A DNA stretch of 64,000 nucleotides from Yamagishiella unicocca (taxonomy: Eukaryota; Chlorophyta; Chlorophyceae; Chlamydomonadales; Volvocaceae), in assembly GCA_003116995.1 (NCBI GenBank), contig BDSL01000087.1, forward strand, positions 206,001-270,000. The letters run 5' to 3'. The translations under genes and the position numbers were made by a program. The notes below the pieces were generated by a model. That model did no database searches and was not told where the DNA came from. It was given only the letters and a program-made list of their open reading frames with translations. This document shows positions 35,437-46,617 of the stretch, piece by piece (positions within the stretch are counted from its first letter, which is position 1; each line of letters begins with the position of its first letter).

Positions 35437-35699
35437 GTCGAGTTTCACCAGCTTCTGCAATGCTGCAAATGATCGGGAAGCCCTGACTTGGCTAAAAGTA
35501 TAACCACGTGTTCATAATTACTTGCCTCCGTGTACCATGTATTGAGATGATTATTGTTTGAAGGAAGAGGGAGAGCGTTGACGGGAAATTACACAGGTGA
35601 AACAGCCGTGTGCGCAGTAATCAGCGACATGTACTCCGTGCCAAGTGGAAGCAAGTAAATTGCGTGGCGCTGTGCCTGAGGGCGGCAGTGCCCGTCCCG
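35437..35699. promoter_or_regulatory. Putative bidirectional promoter, derlin/MePCE
   Basis: Only about 260 bp separate the tentative derlin start from the MePCE start codon. The region is comparatively A+T-rich (for example GTTCATAATTACTTGCC near 35510). No TATA box or other element is assigned with confidence. Confidence 0.45.
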
Positions 35700-38600
35700 A
35701 TGGCACCGGAACCAGCTGATGCAGGCGCGCTAGCGAGGCAGCTTAGGGCGCAACTGCTCTCAGGGGACAAGATTTTGACCAAAAGTCAGCGGAAAAATGC
35801 GCGTAAGAAGGTTACTAGGCTGCTGCACAAGGTAAGGCGCCGTCAGTCGCCAACCGTTAGCCGCCACCTGCTGCGGCTGCACCGCATCATGCTTCCCCTC
35901 ACGCACATCATTGCGATGTCCGCAGACGTTGGGCGTGCCGCGCCTCGGCGCTGGTGCGAATGCGGAGGAGCACAGCGACGGCGAATTGCCGCCGGTGAGC
36001 CAGGACACGGGCTGCAGCAACCACCGCACTGCCGGCCCAGGCGGAGACCCCCCTGCGTGCACCAGCAACCCGCACCCATCCAAGCGACCGCAGCACCACC
36101 CCAGCAGCGGGCCCGGAAGCAAACAGCAACCCGGCGGCGGCGGCGGTGGCGGCGACGGCGGCACCACATCAGCCATACCGCAGTCAAAGCGGCGACGGCT
36201 CCACACGGATGCACCTCCGCCGCGCAGCGGCGGCGACAGCGCTGCCGACGCTGTGGTCTTTGGCGACGGCAGCGTCCGCGGGGCACAGGGCAGTGGCAGG
36301 CCTCCACTACCGCCAGCACCACACGGCTCGACGGGGACAGCCGCCGTGGCGGCGGGGTCGATCCCGGGCAAGCCTGGGGCTGTGGGGGTAGGCGTGGGGT
36401 TGGGTCCCGGCTTCAAGCTGCCGGGCGGCGCTGTGCGCCTGGCTGGCGGCAGCCGTAGCGTGGATGGCTCCGCTGCTGCGGCGCTGTCGGGGGGCAGCAG
36501 CCACTTGAGCCGCGGCGCGCAGAAGCGGCTCAGCCGCCGCCAGGCGCAGCCGGAGGACCTACTGGCCGTGGACGATGAGGGGGAGGGCGGCCCGGGGGCC
36601 ACGGGCGCTGCGAACGACGCCAGCGCCGACGGCGGCGGTGACGGCGGCAATGACGGCGGCGGTAGCAGCCTTGCGAGTGCGAAGCGACGGGACCGGCGAG
36701 GCAGGCTGCGGCCCCGGCACCAGGACCGCGGGGCCGCAGCAGGGGGCGGCAGGGTGGCTCCCCCCGGCTCCAGCATCGCCGCGGGCGCCAGCGAGGAGGT
36801 GGTTCAGAGACACATGCCCTCCGGCACGGCGGCGGCAGCAGCAGCCGCTGCGGCGGCTGCCGCCGCCGTGCACAGGGGCTATGCCGTGTACGGCAGCGCA
36901 TTTGCCGCGACCTTTGCGGGCCCGACTGGGGCGCCGCCGCTTCTTGGGGGCGGCGCCCCCGTCGGCGACTGCGCTGCGGTCCGGGGCCAGGTGGATATGT
37001 CGGCGGCGCTGCTGATGATGCGCGTGCAGATGCGGGCCGCGGGCGTGTCGGCGGGGGCGGAGGGGACCGCCAGCGGCGCGGCGGACACCCTGACCGGGGC
37101 CACCAGCGGTGCCACGAGCGGCAGCGGCCAGGAGCATGGCGGGCCCGGGAGCCCAACCGCTGCTGTAGCCGCCGCGTCTCCTACCTCCCCAACAACGAGG
37201 CCGCCCAAAGCCACACCGGCTGGCGGGGACTCCAAACCGCGAGCAGACCAGGGTCGCGGCCCAAAGCGCGAGGGGCGCGCGTCGCTGTGCCGGTACGGCA
37301 ATTACCACCGTTATTACGGTTACCGGCTCGGCGCGGACCTGGATGAGGACCCACGGGTCAAGGTAGGCGTGGGGCCGCGCACTTGAGGCTTCCGGGCCCC
37401 TTGAGGGCTTTCGGGCGTCTTGAGGGCGCCCGGGCCGACCGCCTGAGCAGGGTAGGGGGCAGCTTGCCGCTTTGCCGTCACAGCCAGCGCCCGCCAGCAC
37501 CAACTAACTCTGCGACCCGCCCTCCGCGCCCGCTCCGCCTCCGCGCCGCGCGCAGCTGATGCAGCGTGAGTGGTTTCAGCACCGCGCCTGCGTTGACGTG
37601 GGCTGCAATGAGGTAGGCCGGTCGGGGTTCATGGTCAGGACTGAGGGCGCAGGGCTCAACTGTTTGACAGTGGGGGGCAACAGCAGTGGGACGAGGGCGG
37701 CGACGCCATGTCATCGCCCCCGGTGCAGCTCCTGGCTTCCCAGCTGCCTGTGCCTCCAATGCTGATGTCGCCACTGCGGCTACTGCTGCCACTGCTACTG
37801 CCGGCGCAGGGCCTGGTCACGCTGGCTGTGGCGGCGCGGTTTGGCGCCAAGCGCATGACCGGGTACGACATCGACGGGGTGCTCATCAAGAAGGCCTGCA
37901 GGTGCGCCTCCCTGCACCCCCGCTCATGACCGCCGACGACTGGGCCGCTGGCAGCGCCGCCGGCATCGCCACCGGCAGCGCCGCCATGTAGCCGTGCCCT
38001 CGGTGTCACCCGGTCACCCCCCTCTGAAGGCCACCTAACACATCCAGCCAAACCCACTCTAGCACCCTCCACGCTCGTGATGGTCCTGCTCTCGAGAATC
38101 CAGTCCCTGTCCCATTGTGGGACTCTAGCTGCTGCCCGACTCTCTCCCCCGGTGTCCCCGCCTGCCCTACTCCAACCTCCCCTGTCCCCCGGCCCCTCCG
38201 CTGCACCCACCACCCGCCCGCCTGCGCCCTGCCGCCCAGGAACCTGCGCATCATGCGCTCCGACTACACCACCCGCCTCCAGGCCATCACCCTGGGGGGC
38301 GGCTGGGGCGGTGGCAGCGAGCCTGACCTCACGCGCTCAACCGTCGCTGCGGGCTGCGAAGCCCACCCGGGATTTGGGGGGCCGGTCGGCGCTCCTGCCG
38401 ACGACTACTACGAAGGCGGCCACCCTGGCAGCGGCTGCTTGGGCGACCAGGAGGCGGCGCACCAGGACCACCACCACCACCAGCACCACCACCAGCACGG
38501 CGACGATAATGACGACGTCTTCGAAGACGACGACGAGCATCAAGGGGGGGAGGAGGACCTGGACGGAGGTAGTGGCGGCGAGGGTGACGGCGGCGAGGAT

Positions 38601-40071
38601 GGGGACGGTGAGGCCGCTGGTTCGGGGGCCTTTGAGCACCTCACGGACGACGTCAAGGGCGGTGTGGGCGGTGCGTCGAAACCCCAGCCCCAGCGCCAGC
38701 GGCAGGCCCACCGGGGTCCTGCCCTGGCTGCCGGCCCCCCGCCGGTGCGGCTGGGGCTGCTGCGCTCCTACGTGCGCTCGCTGGCGGGGACCCACTTCGT
38801 GCAGCAGGACTGGGCCAACGCTCGCGGCAGGTGGGTGGGCGGCTGGGCGCCTGTGTGCCAGTGCGCCCTAGCGGAACTCCACTAGGAGGGAGCGCTTGTG
38901 TGCATTCGCAAACACGGATCCTCCACCGAGCTCGTTCGACGGTCCCTGACACCACCCGCCCCTTGTGGCCGCGCGCCCTCGCACCCCACAACCCCACACA
39001 ATCCCACACCCATACGCCGGCCCTCACACCCCACAACACAACCCCATAAGCCATAACTCCACGTCCACACGTACCCACGCAGGCCCGAGAGCGTCGACAC
39101 CATCTTGTGCCTCAGCGTCACCAAATGGGTGCACCTCAACAACGGGGACGTCGGGCTGAAGCGCATGTTCAAGTGGGTATACCCCGCGTGCGGTGGTGGG
39201 GGGAGGCGGGGAGAGCCGGGTTGAGCTGGGAGGGGCGAGGATGAGGGTGAGCGGTGCGGGGAGGAGTGGGAAGGCGCGGAGTGAGGGAGGGGTCCGCATC
39301 ACCTCGTGAACTGCGTCGAGGGAATGCCTCCGCTGGTCCTCCGCTTCACCCGGTTCGCCACCCCGTCCGGCGCCGCAGGAAGTTCTTTGACACCCTCACC
39401 CCGGGTGGGCTGCTGGTGCTGGAGCCGCAACCCTGGAAGTAAGCCGGCCGCGTGAGGCAGCGTATGGCAGTGCTTATGCTTCAGAACACACCATCTTTTA
39501 CTGCCCTGCTGCTCCCAGAACAACCCCCCATACACCTGGGTCACCGCCTGTCTCGCAACCCACGGGTGCCACCAACCCACCGTTCCACCACCATCCCCAA
39601 CCCACCGTTCCACCACCACTCGTCAACGGACATGCCCGCGCCTCCTCGCCCCACGTGCCAGGTCCTACAAGCGCGCCGTGCACAAGACCACCACCAACGC
39701 GGTGCCATTCAAGCGCATCGAGCAGCTGCAGCTGAGGCCGGAGGGCTTCGTGGACTACCTCACCACACAAGTAGGCGGGGGAGGGCAGGGGCTGGAGCAG
39801 GGGCCGGGGCTGGCTGGTGCCGCTGGCGCCCATGGCCTGTATTGCCATGCACCTGTTCCGCCTCCCAAAAACTTCCACCGCCAACAACGTTGCCCTCAGC
39901 GCCTCCCGCACCCACCTCGCCCGCCTTTCCCCACCCCGTGGCGCTGCTCGGTGGCAGGTGGGGTTCCAGTTGGAGTCCAAGCTGCACGAGGGAGGGGGGG
40001 TGGGCTTCGACCGGCCCATGTACCTGCTGCGGAAGCCGGCGCCGGGGTCGACTGCCGCCGGTGACGTATAG
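35700..40071 (+). CDS. Bin3/MePCE-type RNA 5'-gamma-phosphate methyltransferase
   Basis: Nine exons (35700-35831, 35926-37362, 37556-37612, 37810-37901, 38240-38830, 39083-39172, 39379-39438, 39662-39770, 39958-40071) give 893 residues in phase. The first 500 residues are low-complexity (poly-Gly, poly-Ala, basic KRRRL). The catalytic part has the family order: [13 protein letters not shown]-binding VDVGCNEG plus [27 protein letters not shown], then [53 protein letters not shown], and the closing [12 protein letters not shown]. These enzymes methylate the gamma-phosphate of RNA polymerase III transcripts such as 7SK in animals and U6 in fission yeast. A roughly 195-residue insertion from exon 5 sits between the SAM motifs and LSVTKW and contains a His/Asp/Glu-rich tract. 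No upstream in-frame ATG precedes the chosen start. The RNA substrate in algae cannot be read from sequence. Confidence 0.94.
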
Positions 40072-41109
40072 GGGCGTGGAGCGGGGCGGAGCGGCTGCCG
40101 TGCTGTATGCCGTCAGGTTTGGTGTGGAGCGGTAGTCCAGGAGCAGCTGTACGGCGTGCGTTTGTGGGTGTTGTCCGGTGCGGCCGTGTGCGTGGATTAG
40201 GCGGTCGTGTATGTAGGTAGCTGCCTGTCCCAGCGTTAGTTTACAATAGATGGGAAGTGTCGCCTACGTGCCAGGATAGCGCAGTGTAGCACAGTTGCGT
40301 AGGTTACGTCCCATCAGTGTGATGCAGTGCAGGTTGCAGGCAGTTGCGTGTGAGGATGTACTGGGTGGATGAATGCAGGCGGGTATGGGGCGGTGCCGGC
40401 GTCATTACACTTCGATGCATCAAAAAGCACTCCGGTGATGGACAGCAATATAGCTCGACCGGGTTTTGGTGATGGGAAAGCTCTCATGGATTTTATTTGA
40501 ATCTGAGCCCGTCTGTGGCGCTCCATCGTCGTGGCGCGCACGAAAACGCAAGCGGATTCCGGGTTGGTTTCAACCCCGAAACCACCGTGAACAACCTTTC
40601 GTGTATGGTGGTGCTTTGTTGTCACATGTAGAATAAGACCGTGCACTACTTTGGACAGAGGTCGTTATTCAGGTAGCGAAGGTGATGGATTCGTGATGGT
40701 CCATTAAGATTGCCAGAAAGAAGGCGGTTGCTGCAACGATTATGTTCTGACGCGCCCTGTGACGAAACCAGCCTCTGGATGCCTTAGCCAAAGACCTTTC
40801 AGTATACAGACAAAGACTTAAAGAGCTGAAGCAGCTCTCATGTCAGTAAACGGTGGATGGAACGCGGTCTGCTCGTCCCCGCTCGTCCTCTTTACGGTAT
40901 CTTAACTTTCCGGCGATGACGGAGTCGCCGACGTAGCGGATATAAGAAATCGCCAAACTGGCTTCCATTAAAAACGACTGAGTTTGTGCATTTCGATCCA
41001 TGGTGCGCGAATTTTACCGGCCAATGTGAACGTTTTAACGTTTGGGAATTGGTTTGGTAGCTCCATAGACGCCAGCGGCTCGCAACTGGTGGACTCCAGG
41101 AACATAGTG
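40072..41109. other. Intergenic, no gene seen
   Basis: About 1 kb holding the 3' untranslated region of the MePCE-like gene and the upstream region of the next gene. No exon-like frame on either strand stands out. Confidence 0.5.
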
Positions 41110-43285
41110 ATGGCAAGGTAAAACGACCCGCAAAGAAACGACCTCACGACGCGGATGTGACCGGCAGTCAAGCCGCAGCTGTCGCCAACGTGTTGGCTAG
41201 GTCCTCGCGGAAAGCTACTGCCGCCAACAATTTGTCATATATGGGGCATTCAGTACCAGTCCTGGAGGCAAGGGACACCAACGCAACCAAGCTGGTAGTG
41301 CCCACGCCGCTGCTGGCGGCGCTTCCGTGCGTATTCGCTGGGGGTACCAACTCTCAGATGCCGCTGCATGGGCTAGCAGCCGCTGTGCACATCGTGCTTC
41401 AGAACACGCAGCGCTTCAGGACGGCGCTGGCCAACTGTTCGGCAACCGTCGCCGAAGCCACGGCCCACGTCGAACGTTTATCACGCGTCAAACCGACCAA
41501 AGCGGCTGTCCATCGGAGGGCTCCTGCTGTTCCTGTGGACGTGAAGACACGCGCTCGGTGCGTGCCAAAGTACTGGAAGCCGCATGAAGTTGAGGTAGGT
41601 GGTGCATGTGTCCGCTGTTCCCGGGGACCCACATCCTGGCCCCACTTGCCTGCCACGCACTACCTGGAGCCCCTTGCTCCCTGAAGTCCTCTGTTTGGGT
41701 TGTTGTAAGGCATTACCCGCTAGTCTCTACCTAAGCGCACTCCTCCTGGCACCCTCTGCAATTGTGGCCGTTTGGTTTACAGGTTGTGGTTAAGGCAGTT
41801 GTCGCCGCACGAACCGGCACCGCGCCGAATGCGGACAGCCTGTTGAAAGATCTCGGTGGGTACTCGTCCTCTCCCCTCGGGCTATCAACAAAAGCATCCC
41901 TGCGCATGCGACGCAGCCATAGAGCAGTGCTGTCCCACTTAGTTAGGCAATCATCTGTCGTGCGAAACCAACGTACCGGTATGTCCATCTACGTGCTCTC
42001 AGGCTGGGACACGCTTCCCGACCAGAAGCTGCAGCGGCAGCGTGTGCTAGGCAAGCTGACGCAAGTGCGAGCCAGCCTGGGCAACGGCGTGGATCCTGAG
42101 CAAGGTATGCAACCGCAGCTGCTTTGGGTTGTCGCTGTCTCCAAGCCGCTAGAGATGCAACTGACGCGCAGCTCCTACCCGTACATGGATGAAAACGCCC
42201 GCGAACCAGTTTCCGCCAAGAAGAAGAAGACTAGACAGACGTTATACACCTGGGAGGTGAGGTGTGATCACGTGAGGCACGGACTAGTTGACATACGCTC
42301 GCAGTAAGGGACAGGAAGGCGACGCAGCTTACGTGATCCGCCGCGCCTAACCTTACTTTTGCTTCCAGGCGTGGTTGCGCAACGCCTTTACAGAGTTGCC
42401 GGACCGCCAGGTGCAGTAACCGCGGTTCTGTGGGTGTGGGTGCAGTGCTGCAAGGATTGCAGTGAGCGCTGGTTGCTGTCGAGGGCACGGACAAGCGCGC
42501 AACAGCGTGTCAGCTGGGCTGCATGCATGCCTGCTGGATCAACGGGTCGCCAACATCTTGACGGGTCCTGCAGGGTACCGTGGACGACGTGTGCAAGCTG
42601 CTCCAGGCGGACGTCAACATAGCGCCGCTGCTGGACAACCGGTGCGGACTGCTGTGCGGACTGCTGTGCGGACTGCTGTGCCCGCGCCTTGCATGTTACG
42701 CGTGCATCGGCATGAATAGTCATGCGGCTTGGGGTAATACCCAAGGGGGGAGGGGGAGCATCGTAAGAGCCGACGTCGACCCGCTGCAGGCCGTCTGAGA
42801 TATACCGCCAAGTTCCCCAGTGGAGAAACTCTGTGTTCAAGGCAATCGCCCGGTGAGTTGCGTCGCGATATGCGCGAAACTTGGTCGGCCGGGCCCAGAC
42901 ACACGGGCAGCTAGCGTAGGCTGCCCCGCGCACCCGTACCCCTGTGTCACTCCGTCCCTCCCCTGTCCCAGCACAGCCTGCAGGGGCTGACCAACACGGG
43001 CGTCAAGCGCGGGGGTCTTGCGGTCTACAAGTACGACCCCGAGGTAATAGCTTAAGATGTACTCCGCCCATGCCGGCCATCCTAGTCGCATGCAATTGGA
43101 TTCCGGAGGGATACAACAAAGAGGCAGGCAGCAAGATACCGGGCCCGATGTTAACGTGCGACTTTGACATGGTGCGTGATCTTTCTGTGCGTCGCGCCTT
43201 CCAGGCTCATCTCAAGGCTGGCAAACGCAAGCGGGTGCCGCAAAGTGGCCAGGCCGTGCGAAAGAGGAGCAGGAGTGTTCAATAA
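41110..43285 (+). CDS. Unrecognised basic, probably nuclear protein
   Basis: Seven exons (41110-41117, 41168-41594, 41783-42256, 42369-42410, 42574-42641, 42977-43043, 43124-43285) join in phase to 415 residues. The very short first exon (ATGGCAAG) and its 50-bp intron are the weakest part; the last acceptor (CAAAGAG) is also weak. The product is rich in Ala and basic residues, with helices around VANVLARSSRK and LHGLAAAVHIVLQNTQRF, a central part with YVLSGWDTLPDQKLQ, a KKKK cluster before TLYTWEAWLRNAF, and a small ordered-looking part, TVDDVCKLLQADVNIAPLLD followed by KRGGLAVYKYDPE, that could be a winged-helix-like fold. It ends in a bipartite basic tail (KAGKRKR ... RKRSRSVQ), a plausible nuclear localisation signal. 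No known family is recognised. Exon 5 ends at a 12-bp repeat of splice donors. Confidence 0.65.
42641..42681 (+). repeat. 12-bp tandem repeat of splice-donor-like units
   Basis: The unit GTGCGGACTGCT occurs three times from 42642, followed by GTGCCC. Each unit starts with the same GTGCGG that forms the predicted exon 5 donor of the gene at 41110-43285. Because 12 is a multiple of three, use of a later unit would keep the frame and add four residues each time. Confidence 0.85.
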
Positions 43286-44243
43286 TGTTTCACAGAGCTT
43301 TCCGGAGGGCGTCTCCTCAAACCAGAGTCACGTTGCACAGGACTGCTAGCATATCTAGGTCTCGACTTAACTAAGCACTGCTTTGTGCCAGGGGTAGCGC
43401 GTGATGGTGAGTGTGGTGGTTGTCGAATTTTGACAGGACGCAGGCATGGTATAATTACGTGAGAAAGTGTGGCAATTGGGATGTGGCGACGAAGCAGCTG
43501 TGCGGGGTTTTTTGGGGCCTGTCCTGGCTGCCCTTGACGGCTCCTTGGACATGCAAAGGGGACCGCAGCAAGGCAGGAGGGGGAATTTGGAGGACTGCTA
43601 TCTTTGGAAATCAAGCATACCGGTAATGATAGCAGCGTAATGATGGTAGTTAGCCGGACCGAGGACTGGGAAGTAATGACCTGAACAAACCTACACTTCT
43701 CGCCTCGAGTGAACGTTTAAATGACGCTACTCACATTAACAAGGAGTATGTTCGCTGTTCCGCTCTGCCGGTTGTGCTCTATGCGCGTGGAAGCCCCTTT
43801 AACACCAATGGCTGCACGTACCCGTTCTCCTTGCCAACTGTCCCTTTGCAATTGTAGCTGAAGAAAGGGAAGGCCGAGGTTAGGTACAAACTGCGGTGGT
43901 TCGGACTTCGGAGCGAAGCCCATGCAGCAACGGTCTTGCGGGACCCAATGGCAATCCTCGACTATCCTCACTGTTTATCATCTGGATGACCTTCACACCA
44001 AAATCCAAATCGCGGAGACTTAGTTAGGCTTTGCATCCAGTGATGCCGCCTGCAGTTATTGACAACTAAATTTGGCATACGACTTTACCCTGAACCCTTA
44101 CCTCGGATTTAGGAATCGGATTAAACAAGCCGTTACTACAGCAGGTGTGAAGGAGCGGTAACGCTTGCCGAAATAATACCTTGTACCTGTCAGCACCTGA
44201 GTACCGCCGTGCCATCATTTTCTTTGACACATAAAAGGAAGGC
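43286..44243. other. Intergenic, no gene seen
   Basis: About 960 bp with a rather low G+C content and no supported exon. It holds the 3' end of the preceding gene and the promoter of the calcineurin B-like gene, whose ATG follows ATAAAAGGAAGGC. Confidence 0.5.
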
Positions 44244-45189
44244 ATGGGTCAGGTCAGTAACAAGGGACAGCTACAGAGCGACTCTCCGCAAATGCTCAAC
44301 ACAGATTATTTTTCGCAGGCCGCTAGCGGAGGCCTCACACAAGGAGATGTAGATGAAGTCATTGCAGCTTCAAAAGGCGTCTGTAAGTTAGCGCTTTAAA
44401 TGCTGCAGAAATTTTCCTCGTTGGCGTCCCGGTTAAACCCGACTCATTCATGCCTTAACAGTCAATCAAGCAGAAATAGAGTCGCTGTATAAGCGGTTCC
44501 GTGCACTTGATCGAGGGCGCAAGGGCTACATTTCGCCAGAAGAGTTTCTGAACATCCCAGAGCTAAGCATCAACCCCGTGGCACAGCGGTTGGTACGCTG
44601 CTGTGAGTGCCCAAACTTCACTACTTTCGTGAAGATGGTGGCGCCGTTTAGCCCGCGGGCAACACGCGACGACAAGCTTGCCTTCATGTTCACGGTGTAT
44701 GACGTAGACGGCGACGGTGAGTACACGTTCAAGGGTTGGCGCGGGGCTTCGGAGACGAAACAATCAAGGGGAGAAGCAAGCGGGGGATTTCGCTTAGGAC
44801 AAAGCAGGGAAGACCTCTTTCCTACGCCGAAGCTAGTGAAGCAAAGAAGCAAACCCGCTGGGGTGGCCAGGCTTGGACCGCTTTGCCATACGACAGCGCA
44901 CTCCACCCCGGACAGCGATTCACCGGGCCACGCTGACGTGTCCTTTGCGCTTGCGCCATCTCCTTGCCTCGCTGCTGCGTAAATAGGCTTCATTTCCCGA
45001 GAGGACATGAGCATGATGCTCAAGCAGCTGGCTGGAAGCAGCCTGAGCGAGGAGGACCGACAGGACATTATCAGCAGAGTGCTGGCGCTGGCCGGCGGAG
45101 CGGAACGACTCGACTTTGCCGCCTTCAAAGCCGCTCTGGGCAACGCAGACCTCACTAATACGGTGGTGGAGGTGCCCGTCGACCTCTAG
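44244..45189 (+). CDS. Calcineurin B-like EF-hand protein, N-myristoylation signal
   Basis: Three exons (44244-44382, 44462-44716, 44987-45189) give 198 residues in phase. It starts MGQVSNKG, a good N-myristoylation motif as in calcineurin B and relatives. The alignment to calcineurin B is visible throughout: IESLYKRFRALD, NPVAQRLV, FVKMVAPFSP, KLAFMFTVYDVDGDGFIS, MLKQLAG, DRQDIISRVL. EF-hand 1 (DRGRKGYISPEE) and EF-hand 3 (DVDGDGFISRED) have intact Ca-binding loops. EF-hand 2 (around CCECPNFTTF) and EF-hand 4 (around AGGAERLDF) have shortened loops without the Asp ligands. Calcineurin B regulates the phosphatase calcineurin A; the loss of two sites and the extra 25 N-terminal residues mean it could instead be a CIB/CHP-like adaptor. 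The order of genes gives no further clue. Confidence 0.87.
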
Positions 45190-46617
45190 GAGCCCTGAGA
45201 ACCTCTAGGTTGCAGGGCCAACGGAGACGTGCATATGGTGGCGGTGGCAAGTAGGGGCTGGCGAGCTTTTGTACGTGGAGATCGACGGCGCTCGTCTCGC
45301 CTGACCTCCCATTGCGTCACTGCCTAGCTCCACGGCAGCAGATGTTGGTGGTGTGGGCGGGGATTCGAGGAAGACCCGTGGATGCCCGGGGTGTGGGCGG
45401 GGATGGAGTATGGCGGCAGGATCATAGAGGAGGTTGAGGAGGTTGGGATACTTATTCGGCACCGTCTGGATTGCGTTAGAGCGGGACATGCGCGTTGAAC
45501 TGACAACCACTGTGCATATCAACTATAAAAATGGAATGGAGGCTTTTGGAATTCCTAGGCCCTCCTCATCGCATGTGCGGTGCAAATCCGGCGTGGAGCA
45601 GCGGCACATTGCAGACATCCAGGAAGAACGAATCGTTTTGTAGCGGTGTAAAGAGTGCAGGTTCGCGGCCATCTTTGCTTGACCGCCATACGCTGGAACG
45701 CCTGGTTAGGCAGCTGACCGGTCTGTAATACGGAGGGTAACTGCGCTGCTGTAACGTGCACACGAGGATGGAGGGTTGAGTGCAGTACTGGTACATGTTT
45801 GTTACAGGATACGTGTATCTGAACGCTTTTAGTCAAATGACCTGAATTCTCGAAGCCTGTTCGCCACGAGGGCGTTCCCTTTGCGATGAAAGGGGGGTCC
45901 ACTGGCGACAGGGTAAACCCAGACGGGAATCGAGGGAATGCGGCGCCGTGCTTCGCCCACAGGGGTGCTCAGCAGTCAGCTCCCGATTGATGTCCCTTGT
46001 GGGGCTGGACGAGGGGCGGGAGGCGGCTGCGCCTCGACCCAAGGCCGCCCGAAAGGCGGCCGGTACACGACGGGGCGTGAGCAGGCGGCATTGCACTGGG
46101 TGGTTGGGTCGCAGTGCGGGCTCAGCTGCATGGCCTTGCGTGGCCTGACCAGCTGGCAGATAGAGGACCGGTTGAATGTGTGATCAGAGGCGCTGCTGCA
46201 GCAGTAACCAATGCACCCAAACCGTTACCGCGCAGATGTTGGCATTGGCGGCTGGGCTGGCTCTTGTGACTGCGCGGTATCTCTGAGCGGTGGTGTGTGC
46301 TTGCTGGCTGGGGAAGGAGCAGAGGCGGTGATGGCGCGTAGTGGGGGTGTGATGCGGCGCGGGCTGCAGGGCGGCGGGTGCGCTGTGGCTGTAGCTCAGC
46401 TGGAGGAAGCGCAAGCCCTAGGCCACTGGGGCGCCGATGACCGCAGTGGGCTCCCAGCCATCACTGCATTCGCCATCCAATCCATGAAGGGCTGCAACAG
46501 CAGCTGCACTGGTAGGTTGCATACGGCAACTGCTGCGGAGCTGGTTGGCGGCCATCCATCATCCAAAGAAACGGACATGGCCGTCTTGTCTTCGCTGCTG
46601 CGGCCGGGCCCCGCCGC
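45190..46617. other. Convergent intergenic region, no supported gene
   Basis: About 1.4 kb between two convergent genes. A candidate TGTAA polyadenylation signal for the EF-hand gene lies at about 45724 (others near 45646 and 45750). Positions about 45360-45410 repeat GGTGTGGGCGGGGAT twice. No exon is supported. Confidence 0.5.

Noticed and set aside
35760..37503. Minus-strand open frames over 300 codons
   Set aside because: Shadows of the large second exon of the MePCE-like gene, which links in phase to catalytic exons.
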